Positions 1-8,027 of a DNA stretch of 64,000 bases are shown here, one piece after another; positions within the stretch are counted from its first letter, which is position 1; each line of letters starts with the position of its first letter. This stretch comes from Pseudomonadota bacterium. GTDB lineage: Bacteria; Pseudomonadota; Alphaproteobacteria; Rhizobiales; Tepidamorphaceae. The notes under the pieces are model-generated. The model ran no database searches and had not been told where the DNA came from. It saw only the letters and a list, made by a program, of their open reading frames with translations. The translations under genes were made by a program, and so were the position numbers. The DNA lies in contig JAEWYT010000199.1 of NCBI GenBank assembly GCA_023458595.1, forward strand, positions 43,949 to 107,948, given 5' to 3'.

Positions 1-246
1 ATTGCGACGGCGCAACGAAGGGAGCGGGTGAAAGCCCCTAAGGTGGAGGCGGTCGACGCAACGGGAGCCGGTGACTGTTTCGACGGCACCTTTCTCGCGG
101 AGTACCTGCGTGGCGGCGACCCCTTCGCGGCGGGGCGCTACGCCGTCGTCGCCGCTGCGCTGTCGACGGAAGGCTTCGGCGCGGTGGCGCCTATCCCGAC
201 GCGCGACGCAGTGGAAACGCGGTTGACGCGGGAGGCACGTGGGTGA
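1..246 (+). CDS. PfkB-family sugar (acid) kinase, C-terminal fragment
   Basis: The reading frame is open from base 1, so the gene begins upstream of the window; about 81 residues of the C-terminus are visible. The fragment carries the PfkB carbohydrate-kinase signature DATGAGDCFDG, which supplies the anion hole and the catalytic Asp of ribokinase-like kinases. The stop overlaps the GTG start of the KDPG aldolase gene by 4 bp (GTGA). From that coupling I infer a 2-keto-3-deoxy-gluconate (or -galactonate) kinase making the phosphorylated substrate for the aldolase. The substrate-specific N-terminal part is missing, so another PfkB kinase cannot be excluded. Confidence 0.8.
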   Translation: MATAQRRERVKAPKVEAVDATGAGDCFDGTFLAEYLRGGDPFAAGRYAVVAAALSTEGFGAVAPIPTRDAVETRLTREARG

Positions 247-890
247 CGGACAGCATCGAAACCGCTCTGCGCTACGCCGGTATCGTCCCGGTCATCACCA
301 TCGCCGACTCCTCCCAGGCGATCCCGCTCGCCCGGACCCTGGTCGAGTCGGGCCTGCCGGTGCTCGAAGTGACGCTGCGGACCGACGCCGGACTGGAATC
401 CCTGCGCCTCATCAGCCAGAACGTTCCCGGCACAATCCTCGGCGCGGGCACTGTCCGCCACCCAACCGACATCGATGCCGCCGTTGCCGCCGGCGCCCGC
501 TTCCTCGTCTCCCCGGGAACGCCACCACATCTCGTCACGCCCGCGCTAAGGGCCCCTGTTCCGTTCCTGCCGGGTTGCGCCACCCCGTCGGAAGCGATGG
601 CCCTCGCCGACGCGGGCTTCGGCACCTTGAAATTCTTTCCCGCGGCCTCCTATGGCGGACCGTCCGCCCTGCAGTCCTTCGCCGCCCCCCTGACGGGCAT
701 ATCTTTCGTGCCGACAGGCGGGATCGGTCCGGACACGCTCGAAAGCTATCTGAGGTTGCCGAACGTGCTCGCCGTCGGCGGCTCGTGGATGGTGCGACCG
801 GACTGGCTCGCCGCAGGCGACTACGACGCGATCGCGACGACGGCGCGCGCCGCCGCCGAGGCCGTCCGCACGCTGCGTTCCGGCGGATAG
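243..890 (+). CDS. eda: 2-keto-3-deoxy-6-phosphogluconate (KDPG) aldolase
   Basis: A 215-residue class I aldolase of the KDPG/KHG family, expected to split 2-keto-3-deoxy-6-phosphogluconate (or -galactonate) into pyruvate and glyceraldehyde 3-phosphate in the cytosol. The Schiff-base lysine is K130 in TLKFFPA and the general acid/base glutamate is E42 in LEVTLRT; the phosphate-binding GGIGPD and GGSWM loops follow. Length is normal for the family. The GTG start is fixed by the 4-bp overlap with the preceding kinase, indicating translational coupling. A hairpin with a T-run follows 58 bp downstream, so the pair appears to end one transcription unit. Confidence 0.93.
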   Translation: MTDSIETALRYAGIVPVITIADSSQAIPLARTLVESGLPVLEVTLRTDAGLESLRLISQNVPGTILGAGTVRHPTDIDAAVAAGARFLVSPGTPPHLVTPALRAPVPFLPGCATPSEAMALADAGFGTLKFFPAASYGGPSALQSFAAPLTGISFVPTGGIGPDTLESYLRLPNVLAVGGSWMVRPDWLAAGDYDAIATTARAAAEAVRTLRSGG

Positions 891-948
891 ATCGATCGCA
901 ACGGCGCACCTCGCCCGGACGTCTCGTCGACGCCGGAAAACGCGCTCA

Positions 949-973
949 CGCCCTTGGAAACAGGGCGCTTTTT
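949..973 (+). terminator. Rho-independent terminator after eda
   Basis: Stem CGCCCT (949-954) and AGGGCG (962-967) with a 7-base loop, followed by C and a run of five T (969-973). It lies 58 bp after the eda stop and before the promoter of the next operon. Confidence 0.75.
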
Positions 974-1011
974 CAATCTCCGAACAAAAACGGCTTTTCC
1001 GAACAGTAAAA

Positions 1012-1040
1012 TTGACCACCAAGGCCAAGGGTCATAGTTT
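1012..1040 (+). promoter_or_regulatory. Putative sigma-70-type promoter of the liv operon
   Basis: TTGACC (1012-1017) and TAGTTT (1035-1040) are separated by 17 bp, between the eda terminator and the binding-protein gene. The match to a housekeeping promoter is by eye only. Confidence 0.45.
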
Positions 1041-1081
1041 GAGTGCAAAATTACAGACAAACGCCACCGAGGGAGAAAACC

Positions 1082-2257
1082 ATGTGGAAGACTAAAGCAC
1101 TCGCCCTGGCTCTTGCAGCCGGCCTCGCCGGTTTTGGCAGCGCCCAGGCGGAGGACACGGTCAAGATCGGTGTGATCCTGCCTCTGACCGGCCCCTTCGC
1201 CGACACCGGCATCCAAGTCGACAACGGCATCAAGCTTTTCATGAAGGAAAACGGTGACACCGTCGCCGGCAAGAAGGTCGAAATCATCACCAAGGACGTG
1301 GGCGGCATCGCGCCCGACGTCGCCAAGCGCCTCGCCCAGGAACTGGTCGTGCGCGACAAGGTCGACATCCTCGCCGGCTTCGCGCTGACGCCGAATGCGC
1401 TCGCCGTCGGCCCGATCTCCGAGGAAGCCAAGAAGTTCATGGTCGTCATGAACGCCGCCACCTCGATCATCACGACCAAGTCGCCGTACATGACGCGCAC
1501 CTCGATGACCACCCCGATGGTCAACGAGGTGCTCGGAAAGTGGGCCTACGACAACGGCGTCAAGGAAGCCTACACGATCAACGCGGACTACGGTCCGGGC
1601 AACGACGCCCAGGCCGCCTTCCAGCGCGCCTTCGAGGCCGCCGGCGGCAAGATCGTCGGCGCCGACAAGACCCCGGTCGCCAATCCGGATTTCGCCGCTT
1701 TCGTGCAGCGCGCCAAGGACGCCAACCCGCAGGGCATCTGGGTGTTCATCCCGGGCGGCGCTCAGCCCGCGGCTCTCGGCAAGGCGCTCGCCGAGCGCGG
1801 CCTGACGCCGGCGAACACCAAGATCATGGCCCAGGGCGAACTCACCCTCGACGAGGCACTCGCCTCGATGGGCGACAGCGCGCTCGGCATCATCACGGGC
1901 TTCCACTACGACTACAATCACCAGTCGGAGAAGAACGCCGACTTCGTGAAGGCCTATCGCGAGATGTTCAGCCGCAATCCGGACATCTACTCCATCGGCG
2001 GCTATGACGGCATGCATGTCATCTACGAGGCGCTGAAGAAGACCGACGGCAATACCGACGGCCAGGCGCTGATCGATGCCGCCAAGGGCATGTCCTGGGA
2101 AAGCCCCCGGGGCCCCATGTCTATCGACCCGGAGACCCGCGACGTGATCGAGGACATCTACATCCGCAAGGTCGAGAAGGATGCCAACGGCAACCTCGTG
2201 AACGTCGAGTTCGACAAGGTCGAGGCCGTCAAGGATCCGGTCAAGGCGCGGATGTGA
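1082..2257 (+). CDS. Branched-chain amino acid-type ABC transporter substrate-binding protein
   Basis: A 391-residue periplasmic binding protein of the Leu/Ile/Val (type I fold) family. A Sec signal peptide is visible (positively charged MWKTK, hydrophobic Ala/Leu core, cleavage after SAQA near residue 23) and the mature protein opens with VKIGVILPLTGPFADTG, the usual start of LivJ/LivK domains. The ATG at 1082 is chosen over an in-frame GTG at 1043 because GGGAGA lies just upstream and the signal peptide begins there. It heads the five-gene importer livH-M-G-F. The ligand is unknown: proteins of this family also bind aromatic acids, amides and urea, and the neighbouring aldolase operon gives no proof. 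Confidence 0.9.
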   Translation: MWKTKALALALAAGLAGFGSAQAEDTVKIGVILPLTGPFADTGIQVDNGIKLFMKENGDTVAGKKVEIITKDVGGIAPDVAKRLAQELVVRDKVDILAGFALTPNALAVGPISEEAKKFMVVMNAATSIITTKSPYMTRTSMTTPMVNEVLGKWAYDNGVKEAYTINADYGPGNDAQAAFQRAFEAAGGKIVGADKTPVANPDFAAFVQRAKDANPQGIWVFIPGGAQPAALGKALAERGLTPANTKIMAQGELTLDEALASMGDSALGIITGFHYDYNHQSEKNADFVKAYREMFSRNPDIYSIGGYDGMHVIYEALKKTDGNTDGQALIDAAKGMSWESPRGPMSIDPETRDVIEDIYIRKVEKDANGNLVNVEFDKVEAVKDPVKARM

Positions 2258-2275
2258 TCCGCAACCGATCAGAAT

Positions 2276-2302
2276 GGCGGCCGGGCCTCAGGCCCGGTCG
2301 CC
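2276..2302 (+). other. Intercistronic stem-loop between binding protein and livH
   Basis: Arms GGCGGCCGGGCC (2276-2287) and GGCCCGGTCGCC (2291-2302) pair with one mismatch around a 3-base loop. There is no T-run, so it is more likely an mRNA-stabilising or attenuating hairpin that favours the binding-protein segment of the message than a full terminator. Confidence 0.6.
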
Positions 2303-2340
2303 GCATCGCCTAGAGCAACACGCAGAACGGGCAGCGGGGC

Positions 2341-3207
2341 ATGGGCGCGCAGATCCTGGGCGTTCTTTTCGACGGGTTCGCCTACGGCATGCTTCTTTTC
2401 CTGCTGTCGGTCGGCCTGTCGGTGACGCTCGGGCTGATGAACTTCATCAACCTCGCCCACAGCGCCTTCGCCATGATCGGCGGCTACGTCGCCGTCACCA
2501 TGATGAACCGGTACGGCTGGCCGTTCCTCGGCGCGCTGCCGGTCGCCTTCCTCGGCGCGGCTGTCGTCAGCGTCGTCCTCGAACGAACGCTTTTCCGCAG
2601 GCTCTACAAATCCGATCCGCTCCAGCAGGTGCTGTTCACGATCGGCCTCGTCTTTGTGATTTCCGCAGCCGCCGCCTACCTGTTCACAACTGCCGTCCAG
2701 CCGGTGCGGGTGCCGGACTACCTGCGCGGCTCGGTCGAGGCTCTCGGCTTCAATTTTGGCGTCTACCGCATGTTCCTGATCGCGGTTGCCCTCGTCATCA
2801 CCGCGTTCCTGGTGATCGGCCTCGAATACACCCGTTTCGGCGCGATGGTGCGCGCCTCGGTCGACAACCAGCGCATGGCGAGCGGCCTCGGCATCAATGT
2901 CGAGACGGTATTCGCGATCACCTTCGCGCTCGGCAGCGGGCTGGCGGGACTGGGGGGCGCCCTGTCGATCGAAATCGTCGGCCTCGATCCTTCCTTCGCT
3001 TTCCACTACCTCGTCTACATGCTGATCGTGGTCGCCGTCGGAGGCCTCGGCTCGATCCGCGGCTCCTTCGTCGCCGCCACGCTGCTCGGCATTGGCGACA
3101 TTGCCGGCAAGTACTACATCCCGGACCTCGGAGCCTTCCTGATCTACGTGCTGATGATCGGCATCCTGTTCTTCGTTCCCCTGGGCCTGTTCGGGAAACG
3201 GGCATGA
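2341..3207 (+). CDS. livH: Branched-chain amino acid-type ABC permease, LivH family
   Basis: A 288-residue integral membrane permease with about eight hydrophobic segments. It shows the LivH hallmarks SVGLSVTLGLMNFINLAHS near residue 25 and the GGLGSIRGSF stretch of the cytoplasmic coupling region near residue 235. It would form the heterodimeric channel with the LivM protein. The ATG at 2341 follows a purine-rich GCGGGGC. The stop overlaps the livM start by 4 bp (ATGA), so the two subunits are probably translated in a fixed ratio. Confidence 0.92.
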   Translation: MGAQILGVLFDGFAYGMLLFLLSVGLSVTLGLMNFINLAHSAFAMIGGYVAVTMMNRYGWPFLGALPVAFLGAAVVSVVLERTLFRRLYKSDPLQQVLFTIGLVFVISAAAAYLFTTAVQPVRVPDYLRGSVEALGFNFGVYRMFLIAVALVITAFLVIGLEYTRFGAMVRASVDNQRMASGLGINVETVFAITFALGSGLAGLGGALSIEIVGLDPSFAFHYLVYMLIVVAVGGLGSIRGSFVAATLLGIGDIAGKYYIPDLGAFLIYVLMIGILFFVPLGLFGKRA

Positions 3208-4226
3208 CGACGGGAAGCCAGACCACTGCCAACACAGAGCCGGCATCGCCGGCCGTCAGCCCGCACGACTTCCTCAGGCGCCAGACCCGCTGGACCGTCT
3301 TCGAGATTGCTTTCTGGCTCGCCGCGCTTACACCGTTCTTCCTGTTTCCGACCTATTTGAGTCTTGCGAGCCAGATCGCGATCACTGGCCTGTTCGCCGT
3401 GTCGCTCGACCTGATCCTCGGCTATGCCGGCATCATCTCGCTCGGCCACGCGGTATTCTTCGGAGTCGGCGCCTACACTGCCGGCATCATTTCCAAATTC
3501 GGCTGGGGCGAACCGATCAGCGGGCTGTTCATCGCAGCCTTCGCCGCCGCGATCGTCGGCTACGTCACCAGTTTCGTCATCGTGCGCGTGCAGCATCTCG
3601 CGCTTCTGATGATCACGCTCGGACTCGGCTTCATCGCGGTCGAGATCGCCAACAAGGCCGCCTGGCTGACCGGCGGTGCCGATGGCCTGCAGGGCGTCGA
3701 CACATGGCCGATCCTTGGCATCTGGAGCTTCGACCTTTGGGGCAGGACCGCCTACGGTTACGCCCTGGTCGTGCTGTTCATTCTGTTCGTCGTTTCGCGC
3801 CGGCTGGTGCATTCCCCCTTCGGCCTGTCGCTGCGCGGGATCCGCGAGAACGCGACGCGCATGCCAGCGGTCGGCGCGCCGAACCAGCGCCGCCTGCAGA
3901 AGGTCTATGTGATCTCGGCAGCGATCGCCGGCGTCGCCGGCGCCCTTCTGACCCAGACGACCAACTTCGCCTCGCTCGAGGTTCTCGGCTTCCAGCGCTC
4001 GGCCGACCTCGCCGTGATGCTGATCCTCGGCGGCACCGGACGGCTCTACGGCGCGATCGTCGGCGCCCTCATCTTCATGGTCGCCCGCGACCAGCTCGCC
4101 GACATAAACCCGCAATACTGGTACTTCTGGATCGGCCTCCTGCTGATGGCGGTGGTGCTGTTCATGCCCGACGGGGTTCTCGGGGGCTTGAGCCGGCTCG
4201 TCCCCGGGCGATGGAGAAAGCCATGA
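3204..4226 (+). CDS. livM: Branched-chain amino acid-type ABC permease, LivM family
   Basis: A 340-residue permease that pairs with LivH in the inner membrane. After a hydrophilic N-terminus of about 30 residues come roughly ten hydrophobic segments. The family motif DLILGYAGIISLGHAVFFGVG lies near residue 70-90 and the coupling segment LGGTGRLYGAIVGA near residue 275. The open frame continues far upstream but the ATG at 3204 overlaps the livH stop and starts the homologous region. It overlaps the next gene by 4 bp as well. Confidence 0.92.
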   Translation: MTTGSQTTANTEPASPAVSPHDFLRRQTRWTVFEIAFWLAALTPFFLFPTYLSLASQIAITGLFAVSLDLILGYAGIISLGHAVFFGVGAYTAGIISKFGWGEPISGLFIAAFAAAIVGYVTSFVIVRVQHLALLMITLGLGFIAVEIANKAAWLTGGADGLQGVDTWPILGIWSFDLWGRTAYGYALVVLFILFVVSRRLVHSPFGLSLRGIRENATRMPAVGAPNQRRLQKVYVISAAIAGVAGALLTQTTNFASLEVLGFQRSADLAVMLILGGTGRLYGAIVGALIFMVARDQLADINPQYWYFWIGLLLMAVVLFMPDGVLGGLSRLVPGRWRKP

Positions 4227-4993
4227 GCGAGTTCGCCCTGGCCACCCGAGGCCTCAACAGGCAGTTCGGCTCGCTGAGGGTCGCCCAGTCGATCGACATC
4301 AGCTTGCCCAAGGGCGCCCGCTACGCGCTGATCGGCCCGAACGGCGCCGGCAAGACGACGCTGATCAATATGATCACCGGCATGCTGCGCCCCGATTCCG
4401 GCCGGATTCTGCTCGGCGGCGAGGACATCACCGCGCTGAAGCCCGACGCCCGCGTCAAACGCGGCCTCGCCCGCACTTTCCAGATCAATACCCTGTTCCC
4501 ACACCTGACCGCCCTTGAATCCGTGACGCTCGCCGTCTGTGAGCGCCGCGGCGAGGCCGGCAACTGGTGGCGTCAGCTGCCGAAGTACGGCGACGCGGTC
4601 GACGAGTCCTACGAGATCCTGTCCTCGATGCAGCTTGCATCCGTCTGCCTCAGGCCCACGCACAAGCTCGCCTACGGCCAGCAAAGGCTTCTGGAGATCG
4701 CGCTGGCGCTCGCCACGAGGCCGAAGGTGCTGCTGCTCGATGAGCCCGCCGCCGGCGTGCCGAAAAGCGAAAGCTCGGAGCTGTTCGAGGCGATCGCCCG
4801 ACTGCCCGACGACATGACGGTGCTTTTCATCGAGCACGACATGAATATCGTCTTCCGCTTCGCCTCGCGCATCATCGTCCTCGTCGGCGGGGCGACGCTC
4901 GTGGAGGGCACACCGCAGGAAATCGCCGCCGACCCGAAGGTCCGCGAGGTTTATCTCGGCAGTTCCCATCATGCGGGAGCCCATCATGGCTGA
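4223..4993 (+). CDS. livG: ABC transporter ATP-binding protein, LivG family
   Basis: A 256-residue nucleotide-binding subunit. Walker A is GPNGAGKTT (38-46), the signature loop is the variant LAYGQQR near residue 151, and Walker B is VLLLDEP near residue 170, followed by the switch histidine in FIEHDMN. The C-terminal VREVYLGSS is typical of LivG. The ATG at 4223 overlaps the livM stop by 4 bp; an in-frame ATG 12 bp upstream is less likely. It powers import together with the LivF protein encoded next. Confidence 0.92.
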   Translation: MSEFALATRGLNRQFGSLRVAQSIDISLPKGARYALIGPNGAGKTTLINMITGMLRPDSGRILLGGEDITALKPDARVKRGLARTFQINTLFPHLTALESVTLAVCERRGEAGNWWRQLPKYGDAVDESYEILSSMQLASVCLRPTHKLAYGQQRLLEIALALATRPKVLLLDEPAAGVPKSESSELFEAIARLPDDMTVLFIEHDMNIVFRFASRIIVLVGGATLVEGTPQEIAADPKVREVYLGSSHHAGAHHG

Positions 4994-5702
4994 ACCGCTG
5001 CTCTCCCTGTCCGACATCCGAGCGGGCTACGGGGACTCGATCGTGCTCGACGGCATCTCCTTCGAGATACCGGAGAACGGAAGCCTCGCCCTGCTCGGCC
5101 GCAATGGCGTCGGCAAGTCGACGCTGCTGCTCACCATCATGGGCTACACGGATATCGTGCGTGGCACGATCCGCTGGCGCGGCGGGGACATCACGCGCCG
5201 CGCCTCCTTCCGCAGGGCGCGCGCCGGTATCGGCTGGGTGCCGCAGGAGCGCGACATCTTCCCGACGCTTACCGTCGAGGAGAACCTGACGGTGGCCGCC
5301 CGTCCGGGGCACTGGGACCTCGCCGCCGTCTACGGCCTCTTTCCCCGCCTCGCCGAGCGGCGCCAGAACATGGGCAACCAGCTCTCCGGCGGCGAGCAGC
5401 AGATGCTCACTATCGCCCGCACGCTGATGACCAACCCGGCGATCCTGCTTCTCGACGAGCCGCTCGAGGGCCTCGCCCCGGTCGTCGTGGAGGAGCTTTC
5501 GGCGGCGATCCAACAGATGAGCGCGGCCCAGAAGACCGCGCTGGTCCTCGTCGAGCAGCACGCCGAGATCGCGCTCGGCCTCACAGAGCAGGCGCTCGTC
5601 ATCGAGCGCGGCACCATCGCCCATCGCGGCCCCTCGAAGGCGCTGCTTGACGATCAGGCCGTCCTCGACCGTTATATCGGGCTGAACCTCGCCGAGGCCT
5701 GA
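4986..5702 (+). CDS. livF: ABC transporter ATP-binding protein, LivF family
   Basis: A 238-residue nucleotide-binding subunit with Walker A GRNGVGKST near residue 39, signature LSGGEQQ near residue 132 and Walker B ILLLDEP near residue 153. The C-terminal RYIGLN is characteristic of LivF. I chose the ATG at 4986 rather than 4971 because GGGAG lies 6 bp before it and translation beginning there overlaps the livG stop by 8 bp. It completes the importer. Confidence 0.92.
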   Translation: MAEPLLSLSDIRAGYGDSIVLDGISFEIPENGSLALLGRNGVGKSTLLLTIMGYTDIVRGTIRWRGGDITRRASFRRARAGIGWVPQERDIFPTLTVEENLTVAARPGHWDLAAVYGLFPRLAERRQNMGNQLSGGEQQMLTIARTLMTNPAILLLDEPLEGLAPVVVEELSAAIQQMSAAQKTALVLVEQHAEIALGLTEQALVIERGTIAHRGPSKALLDDQAVLDRYIGLNLAEA

Positions 5703-5747
5703 GGCTACCGCCCGGCGACGGTCATACGTAGCGGACCGTCGAAGCAA

Positions 5748-6653
5748 ATGGCCAAGACCGAGCTTGCCCGCAAGATCCTGTCGATCCTCCGCGACGAGCA
5801 GGCCGAAAGGGGCTTTCACCTGCGCGAGCAGTGGCTTGCCGATGCGCTCGGCGTATCGCGCTCGCCGGTACGCACGGCGCTGAAGCAGCTCGAACAGCTC
5901 GACGTGGTGCGCTCCGAGCCCAATCAGGGCTATTTCCTCGAGGCCGCGCCCGGCAGCGCCGCCTTCGACGAGATCGCCCTACCGGAAGCCGCGACCGACC
6001 GCATCTACCGGCAGATCGCCAGCGAGCGCTTCGCCAACCTGATCGGCGACCAGGTCTCGGTCGGCGACCTGGTGCGCCGCTACGACACGAGCCGGACGGT
6101 GATCCTGAAGGTGCTCGCCCGCATGCAGGAGGACGGCCTGGTCGAAAAGACGCCCGGCCACGGCTGGGTGTTCGGGCCGTCGCTGAACGACGAGGCGTCC
6201 TATCGGGAGAGCTACCGCTACCGACTGCTGATCGAGCCCGCGGCGCTGACCGAAGACGGCTTCCATCTGCCCGCCCGGCGTATCACCAAGCTGCGCGCCC
6301 TGCACCAGTCGGCCCTTGGCAACGGGCTCGAGAATACATCGGTGGCCGAGCTTTTCGACATCGACGCGGCGTTCCATGAAGCGCTCGCCGATGCCTGCGG
6401 CAACCGCTTCCTCGCACAGGCGATCCGCCAGCAGACGCGGCTGAGGCGGCTTTCCGAATACGAGAAGTACACGAGCCGCGAGCGCCACCGGCAGTCCTTC
6501 GCCGAACACCTGGCGATCCTCGAGGCGATCGAGGCCGGTGACCCGCCGCTGGCCGCCGAGCGGATGCGCGAGCATATCCTGGCCGCCAACGCCAAGCGCC
6601 CCGATTTCCGGAAGGTTCGCACTCTCGCGCACCGCCGGCTGACCCGGCGCTGA
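5748..6653 (+). CDS. GntR/FCD-type transcriptional regulator with two tandem winged-helix domains
   Basis: A 301-residue regulator. Residues about 5-66 form one winged helix (WLADALGVSRSPVRTALKQL) and residues about 83-146 a second (LVRRYDTSRTVILKVLARMQ); both end in a wing of the GYFLE or GWVFG type. Residues about 150-290 resemble the helical FCD ligand domain, with the usual spaced Asp and His residues (DIDAAFHEAL, AEHLAIL, REHIL). A normal GntR protein has one DNA-binding domain, so this is a double-headed version. It sits between the liv operon and the polyamine-type importer on the same strand, and a short palindrome lies in the promoter just downstream, so it could regulate either. The effector is unknown. 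Confidence 0.8.
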   Translation: MAKTELARKILSILRDEQAERGFHLREQWLADALGVSRSPVRTALKQLEQLDVVRSEPNQGYFLEAAPGSAAFDEIALPEAATDRIYRQIASERFANLIGDQVSVGDLVRRYDTSRTVILKVLARMQEDGLVEKTPGHGWVFGPSLNDEASYRESYRYRLLIEPAALTEDGFHLPARRITKLRALHQSALGNGLENTSVAELFDIDAAFHEALADACGNRFLAQAIRQQTRLRRLSEYEKYTSRERHRQSFAEHLAILEAIEAGDPPLAAERMREHILAANAKRPDFRKVRTLAHRRLTRR

Positions 6654-6675
6654 GGCCCGGTCCACGATTCGACGA

Positions 6676-6712
6676 TTGTATCTTTTGCGAAAACTGTACA
6701 AGCTCTTGTAAC
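6676..6712 (+). promoter_or_regulatory. Putative promoter and operator of the polyamine-type importer
   Basis: TTGCGA (6685-6690) and TGTAAC (6707-6712) are 16 bp apart. The interrupted palindrome TACAAGCTCTTGTA (6697-6710, 6-bp arms) overlaps the -10 box, and a further TTGTA half-site is at 6676-6680. The regulator gene ends only 43 bp upstream, so its product is the first candidate to bind here. Confidence 0.45.
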
Positions 6713-6796
6713 GAGCCGTCGGGGCGGCAGCCCCGCGCCGGCGCCAGAACAACAACAATCCAGTCGTTTCCAGACAATCCGAGGGGACTTCGCACC

Positions 6797-7849
6797 ATGA
6801 CCAAGCTCAAGCATCTCGCCCTTTCGACCGCGCTCTGCGCCGGGCTCGCTCTTACCGCCGGCACCGCGCTCGCCGAAAAGATCGTCATCTCGAACTGGGA
6901 CGGCTACATGCCAGCCGACCTTCCGGAGAAGTTCAAGGAAGCGACCGGCATCGACGTCGAGGTGGCGCTGCACGCCACCAACGAGGAGATCATGGGCAAG
7001 GTCGTCGCCGGCAAGGGCAAGGGCTACGACGTGCTGTTCGTCTCCTCCCCCTTCGCCGAGGCGCTGCACAAGCTCGGCCTCACCGCGGAGATCGATCACG
7101 CCAAGGTTCCCAACCTGAAGAACCTTTACCCGGAAGCGAACGAGCTCGCCTACGACCCCGGCAACCATTTCTCGGTGCCCTACGCCTGGGGCACGACCGG
7201 CCTTTGCTACCGCTCCGACCTGATCGACGGCGAGCCCGACAGCTGGGCGGCCCTGCTGCAGCCCGATGACGCCCTGAAGGGCAAGGTGACGATGCTGGCG
7301 ACCGACCGCTGGCTGATGGGCGCCGGCATGCTGGCGCTCGGCTATTCGGTCAACGAGACCGATCCGGCGAAGATCGAGGAGGTCAAGGCCCTGCTGATCG
7401 GCACCAAGGGCGATCTGCTCGCCTACGACGACACCACCTTCTACTCGAAGCTCGTCTCCGGCGAAGCCTCGCTGGTGCATGCCTGGGACGGCTGGTGCAA
7501 CTACGGCATCGCCGAGAACGACAAGATCAAATACGTGATCCCCAAGGAAGGCACCGACCTCTGGGTCGACACGATGGTTGTGACCGAGGCTTCCGAGAAC
7601 AAGGACGCCGCCCTCAAGTTCATCGACTACGTGCTCGGCGCCGACACCGGCAAGTGGGTGGTCGAGAACATCATGTACAAGGTGCCGAACAAGGCCGCGA
7701 TGGACGCGATCGACCCGGCCATGGCGACGTCCTATCCGAACATCGCGATCCCGCCGGCGGATCTCATGAAGGGCGAGCTGCTGCGCGATCTCGGCGCCGC
7801 CCAGAAGGACTATACCAAGGCCATCTCGGAGATCATGGCGGCGCAGTAG
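6797..7849 (+). CDS. Spermidine/putrescine-type ABC transporter substrate-binding protein
   Basis: A 350-residue periplasmic protein of the PotD/PotF family. It has a Sec signal peptide (MTKLKHL, hydrophobic core, cleavage after TALA near residue 26). The mature start KIVISNWDGYMPADL and the segment YDVLFVSSPF match polyamine-binding proteins. Further along, PYAWGTTGLCYR and HAWDGWCNYG are typical ligand-cleft segments. The ATG at 6797 follows GAGGGGAC. It leads a binding protein-permease-permease-ATPase operon. Polyamine is the family default; related members bind other amines or small organic acids, so the ligand is uncertain. Confidence 0.88.
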   Translation: MTKLKHLALSTALCAGLALTAGTALAEKIVISNWDGYMPADLPEKFKEATGIDVEVALHATNEEIMGKVVAGKGKGYDVLFVSSPFAEALHKLGLTAEIDHAKVPNLKNLYPEANELAYDPGNHFSVPYAWGTTGLCYRSDLIDGEPDSWAALLQPDDALKGKVTMLATDRWLMGAGMLALGYSVNETDPAKIEEVKALLIGTKGDLLAYDDTTFYSKLVSGEASLVHAWDGWCNYGIAENDKIKYVIPKEGTDLWVDTMVVTEASENKDAALKFIDYVLGADTGKWVVENIMYKVPNKAAMDAIDPAMATSYPNIAIPPADLMKGELLRDLGAAQKDYTKAISEIMAAQ

Positions 7850-7878
7850 CTGGCGTCGTCATGCCGTCCATTTGTCCG

Positions 7879-7962
7879 CTCGTTCCCGCGAAGGCGGAAA
7901 CCCAGGAGCCATACGGCACGACCGTGGCTGGAGCCCTGGATCCCCGCGTTCGCGGGGATGAG
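7879..7962. repeat. Dispersed palindromic repeat between binding-protein and permease genes
   Basis: Left arm at about 7879-7904 contains TTCCCGCGAAGGCGG and ends in CCCAG; right arm at about 7936-7962 begins CTGGATCCCCGCG and contains the perfect CCCCGCGTTCGCGGGG. The two arms are approximate inverted copies and would fold into a long hairpin. Repeats of this kind are scattered in Hyphomicrobiales genomes. Its position after the first gene suggests it lowers expression of the distal genes. Confidence 0.7.
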
Positions 7963-8027
7963 CAGCGGATGGCGAACGCGAGAACCACGCCGCTGGCCAA
8001 GGGGATGGCAACGACCTACGTTTCGCC

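Noticed and set aside
6661..6720. Riboswitch or structured leader before the amine importer
   Set aside because: The symmetry is a short interrupted DNA palindrome overlapping a -10 box, better explained as an operator; no larger conserved fold was seen.
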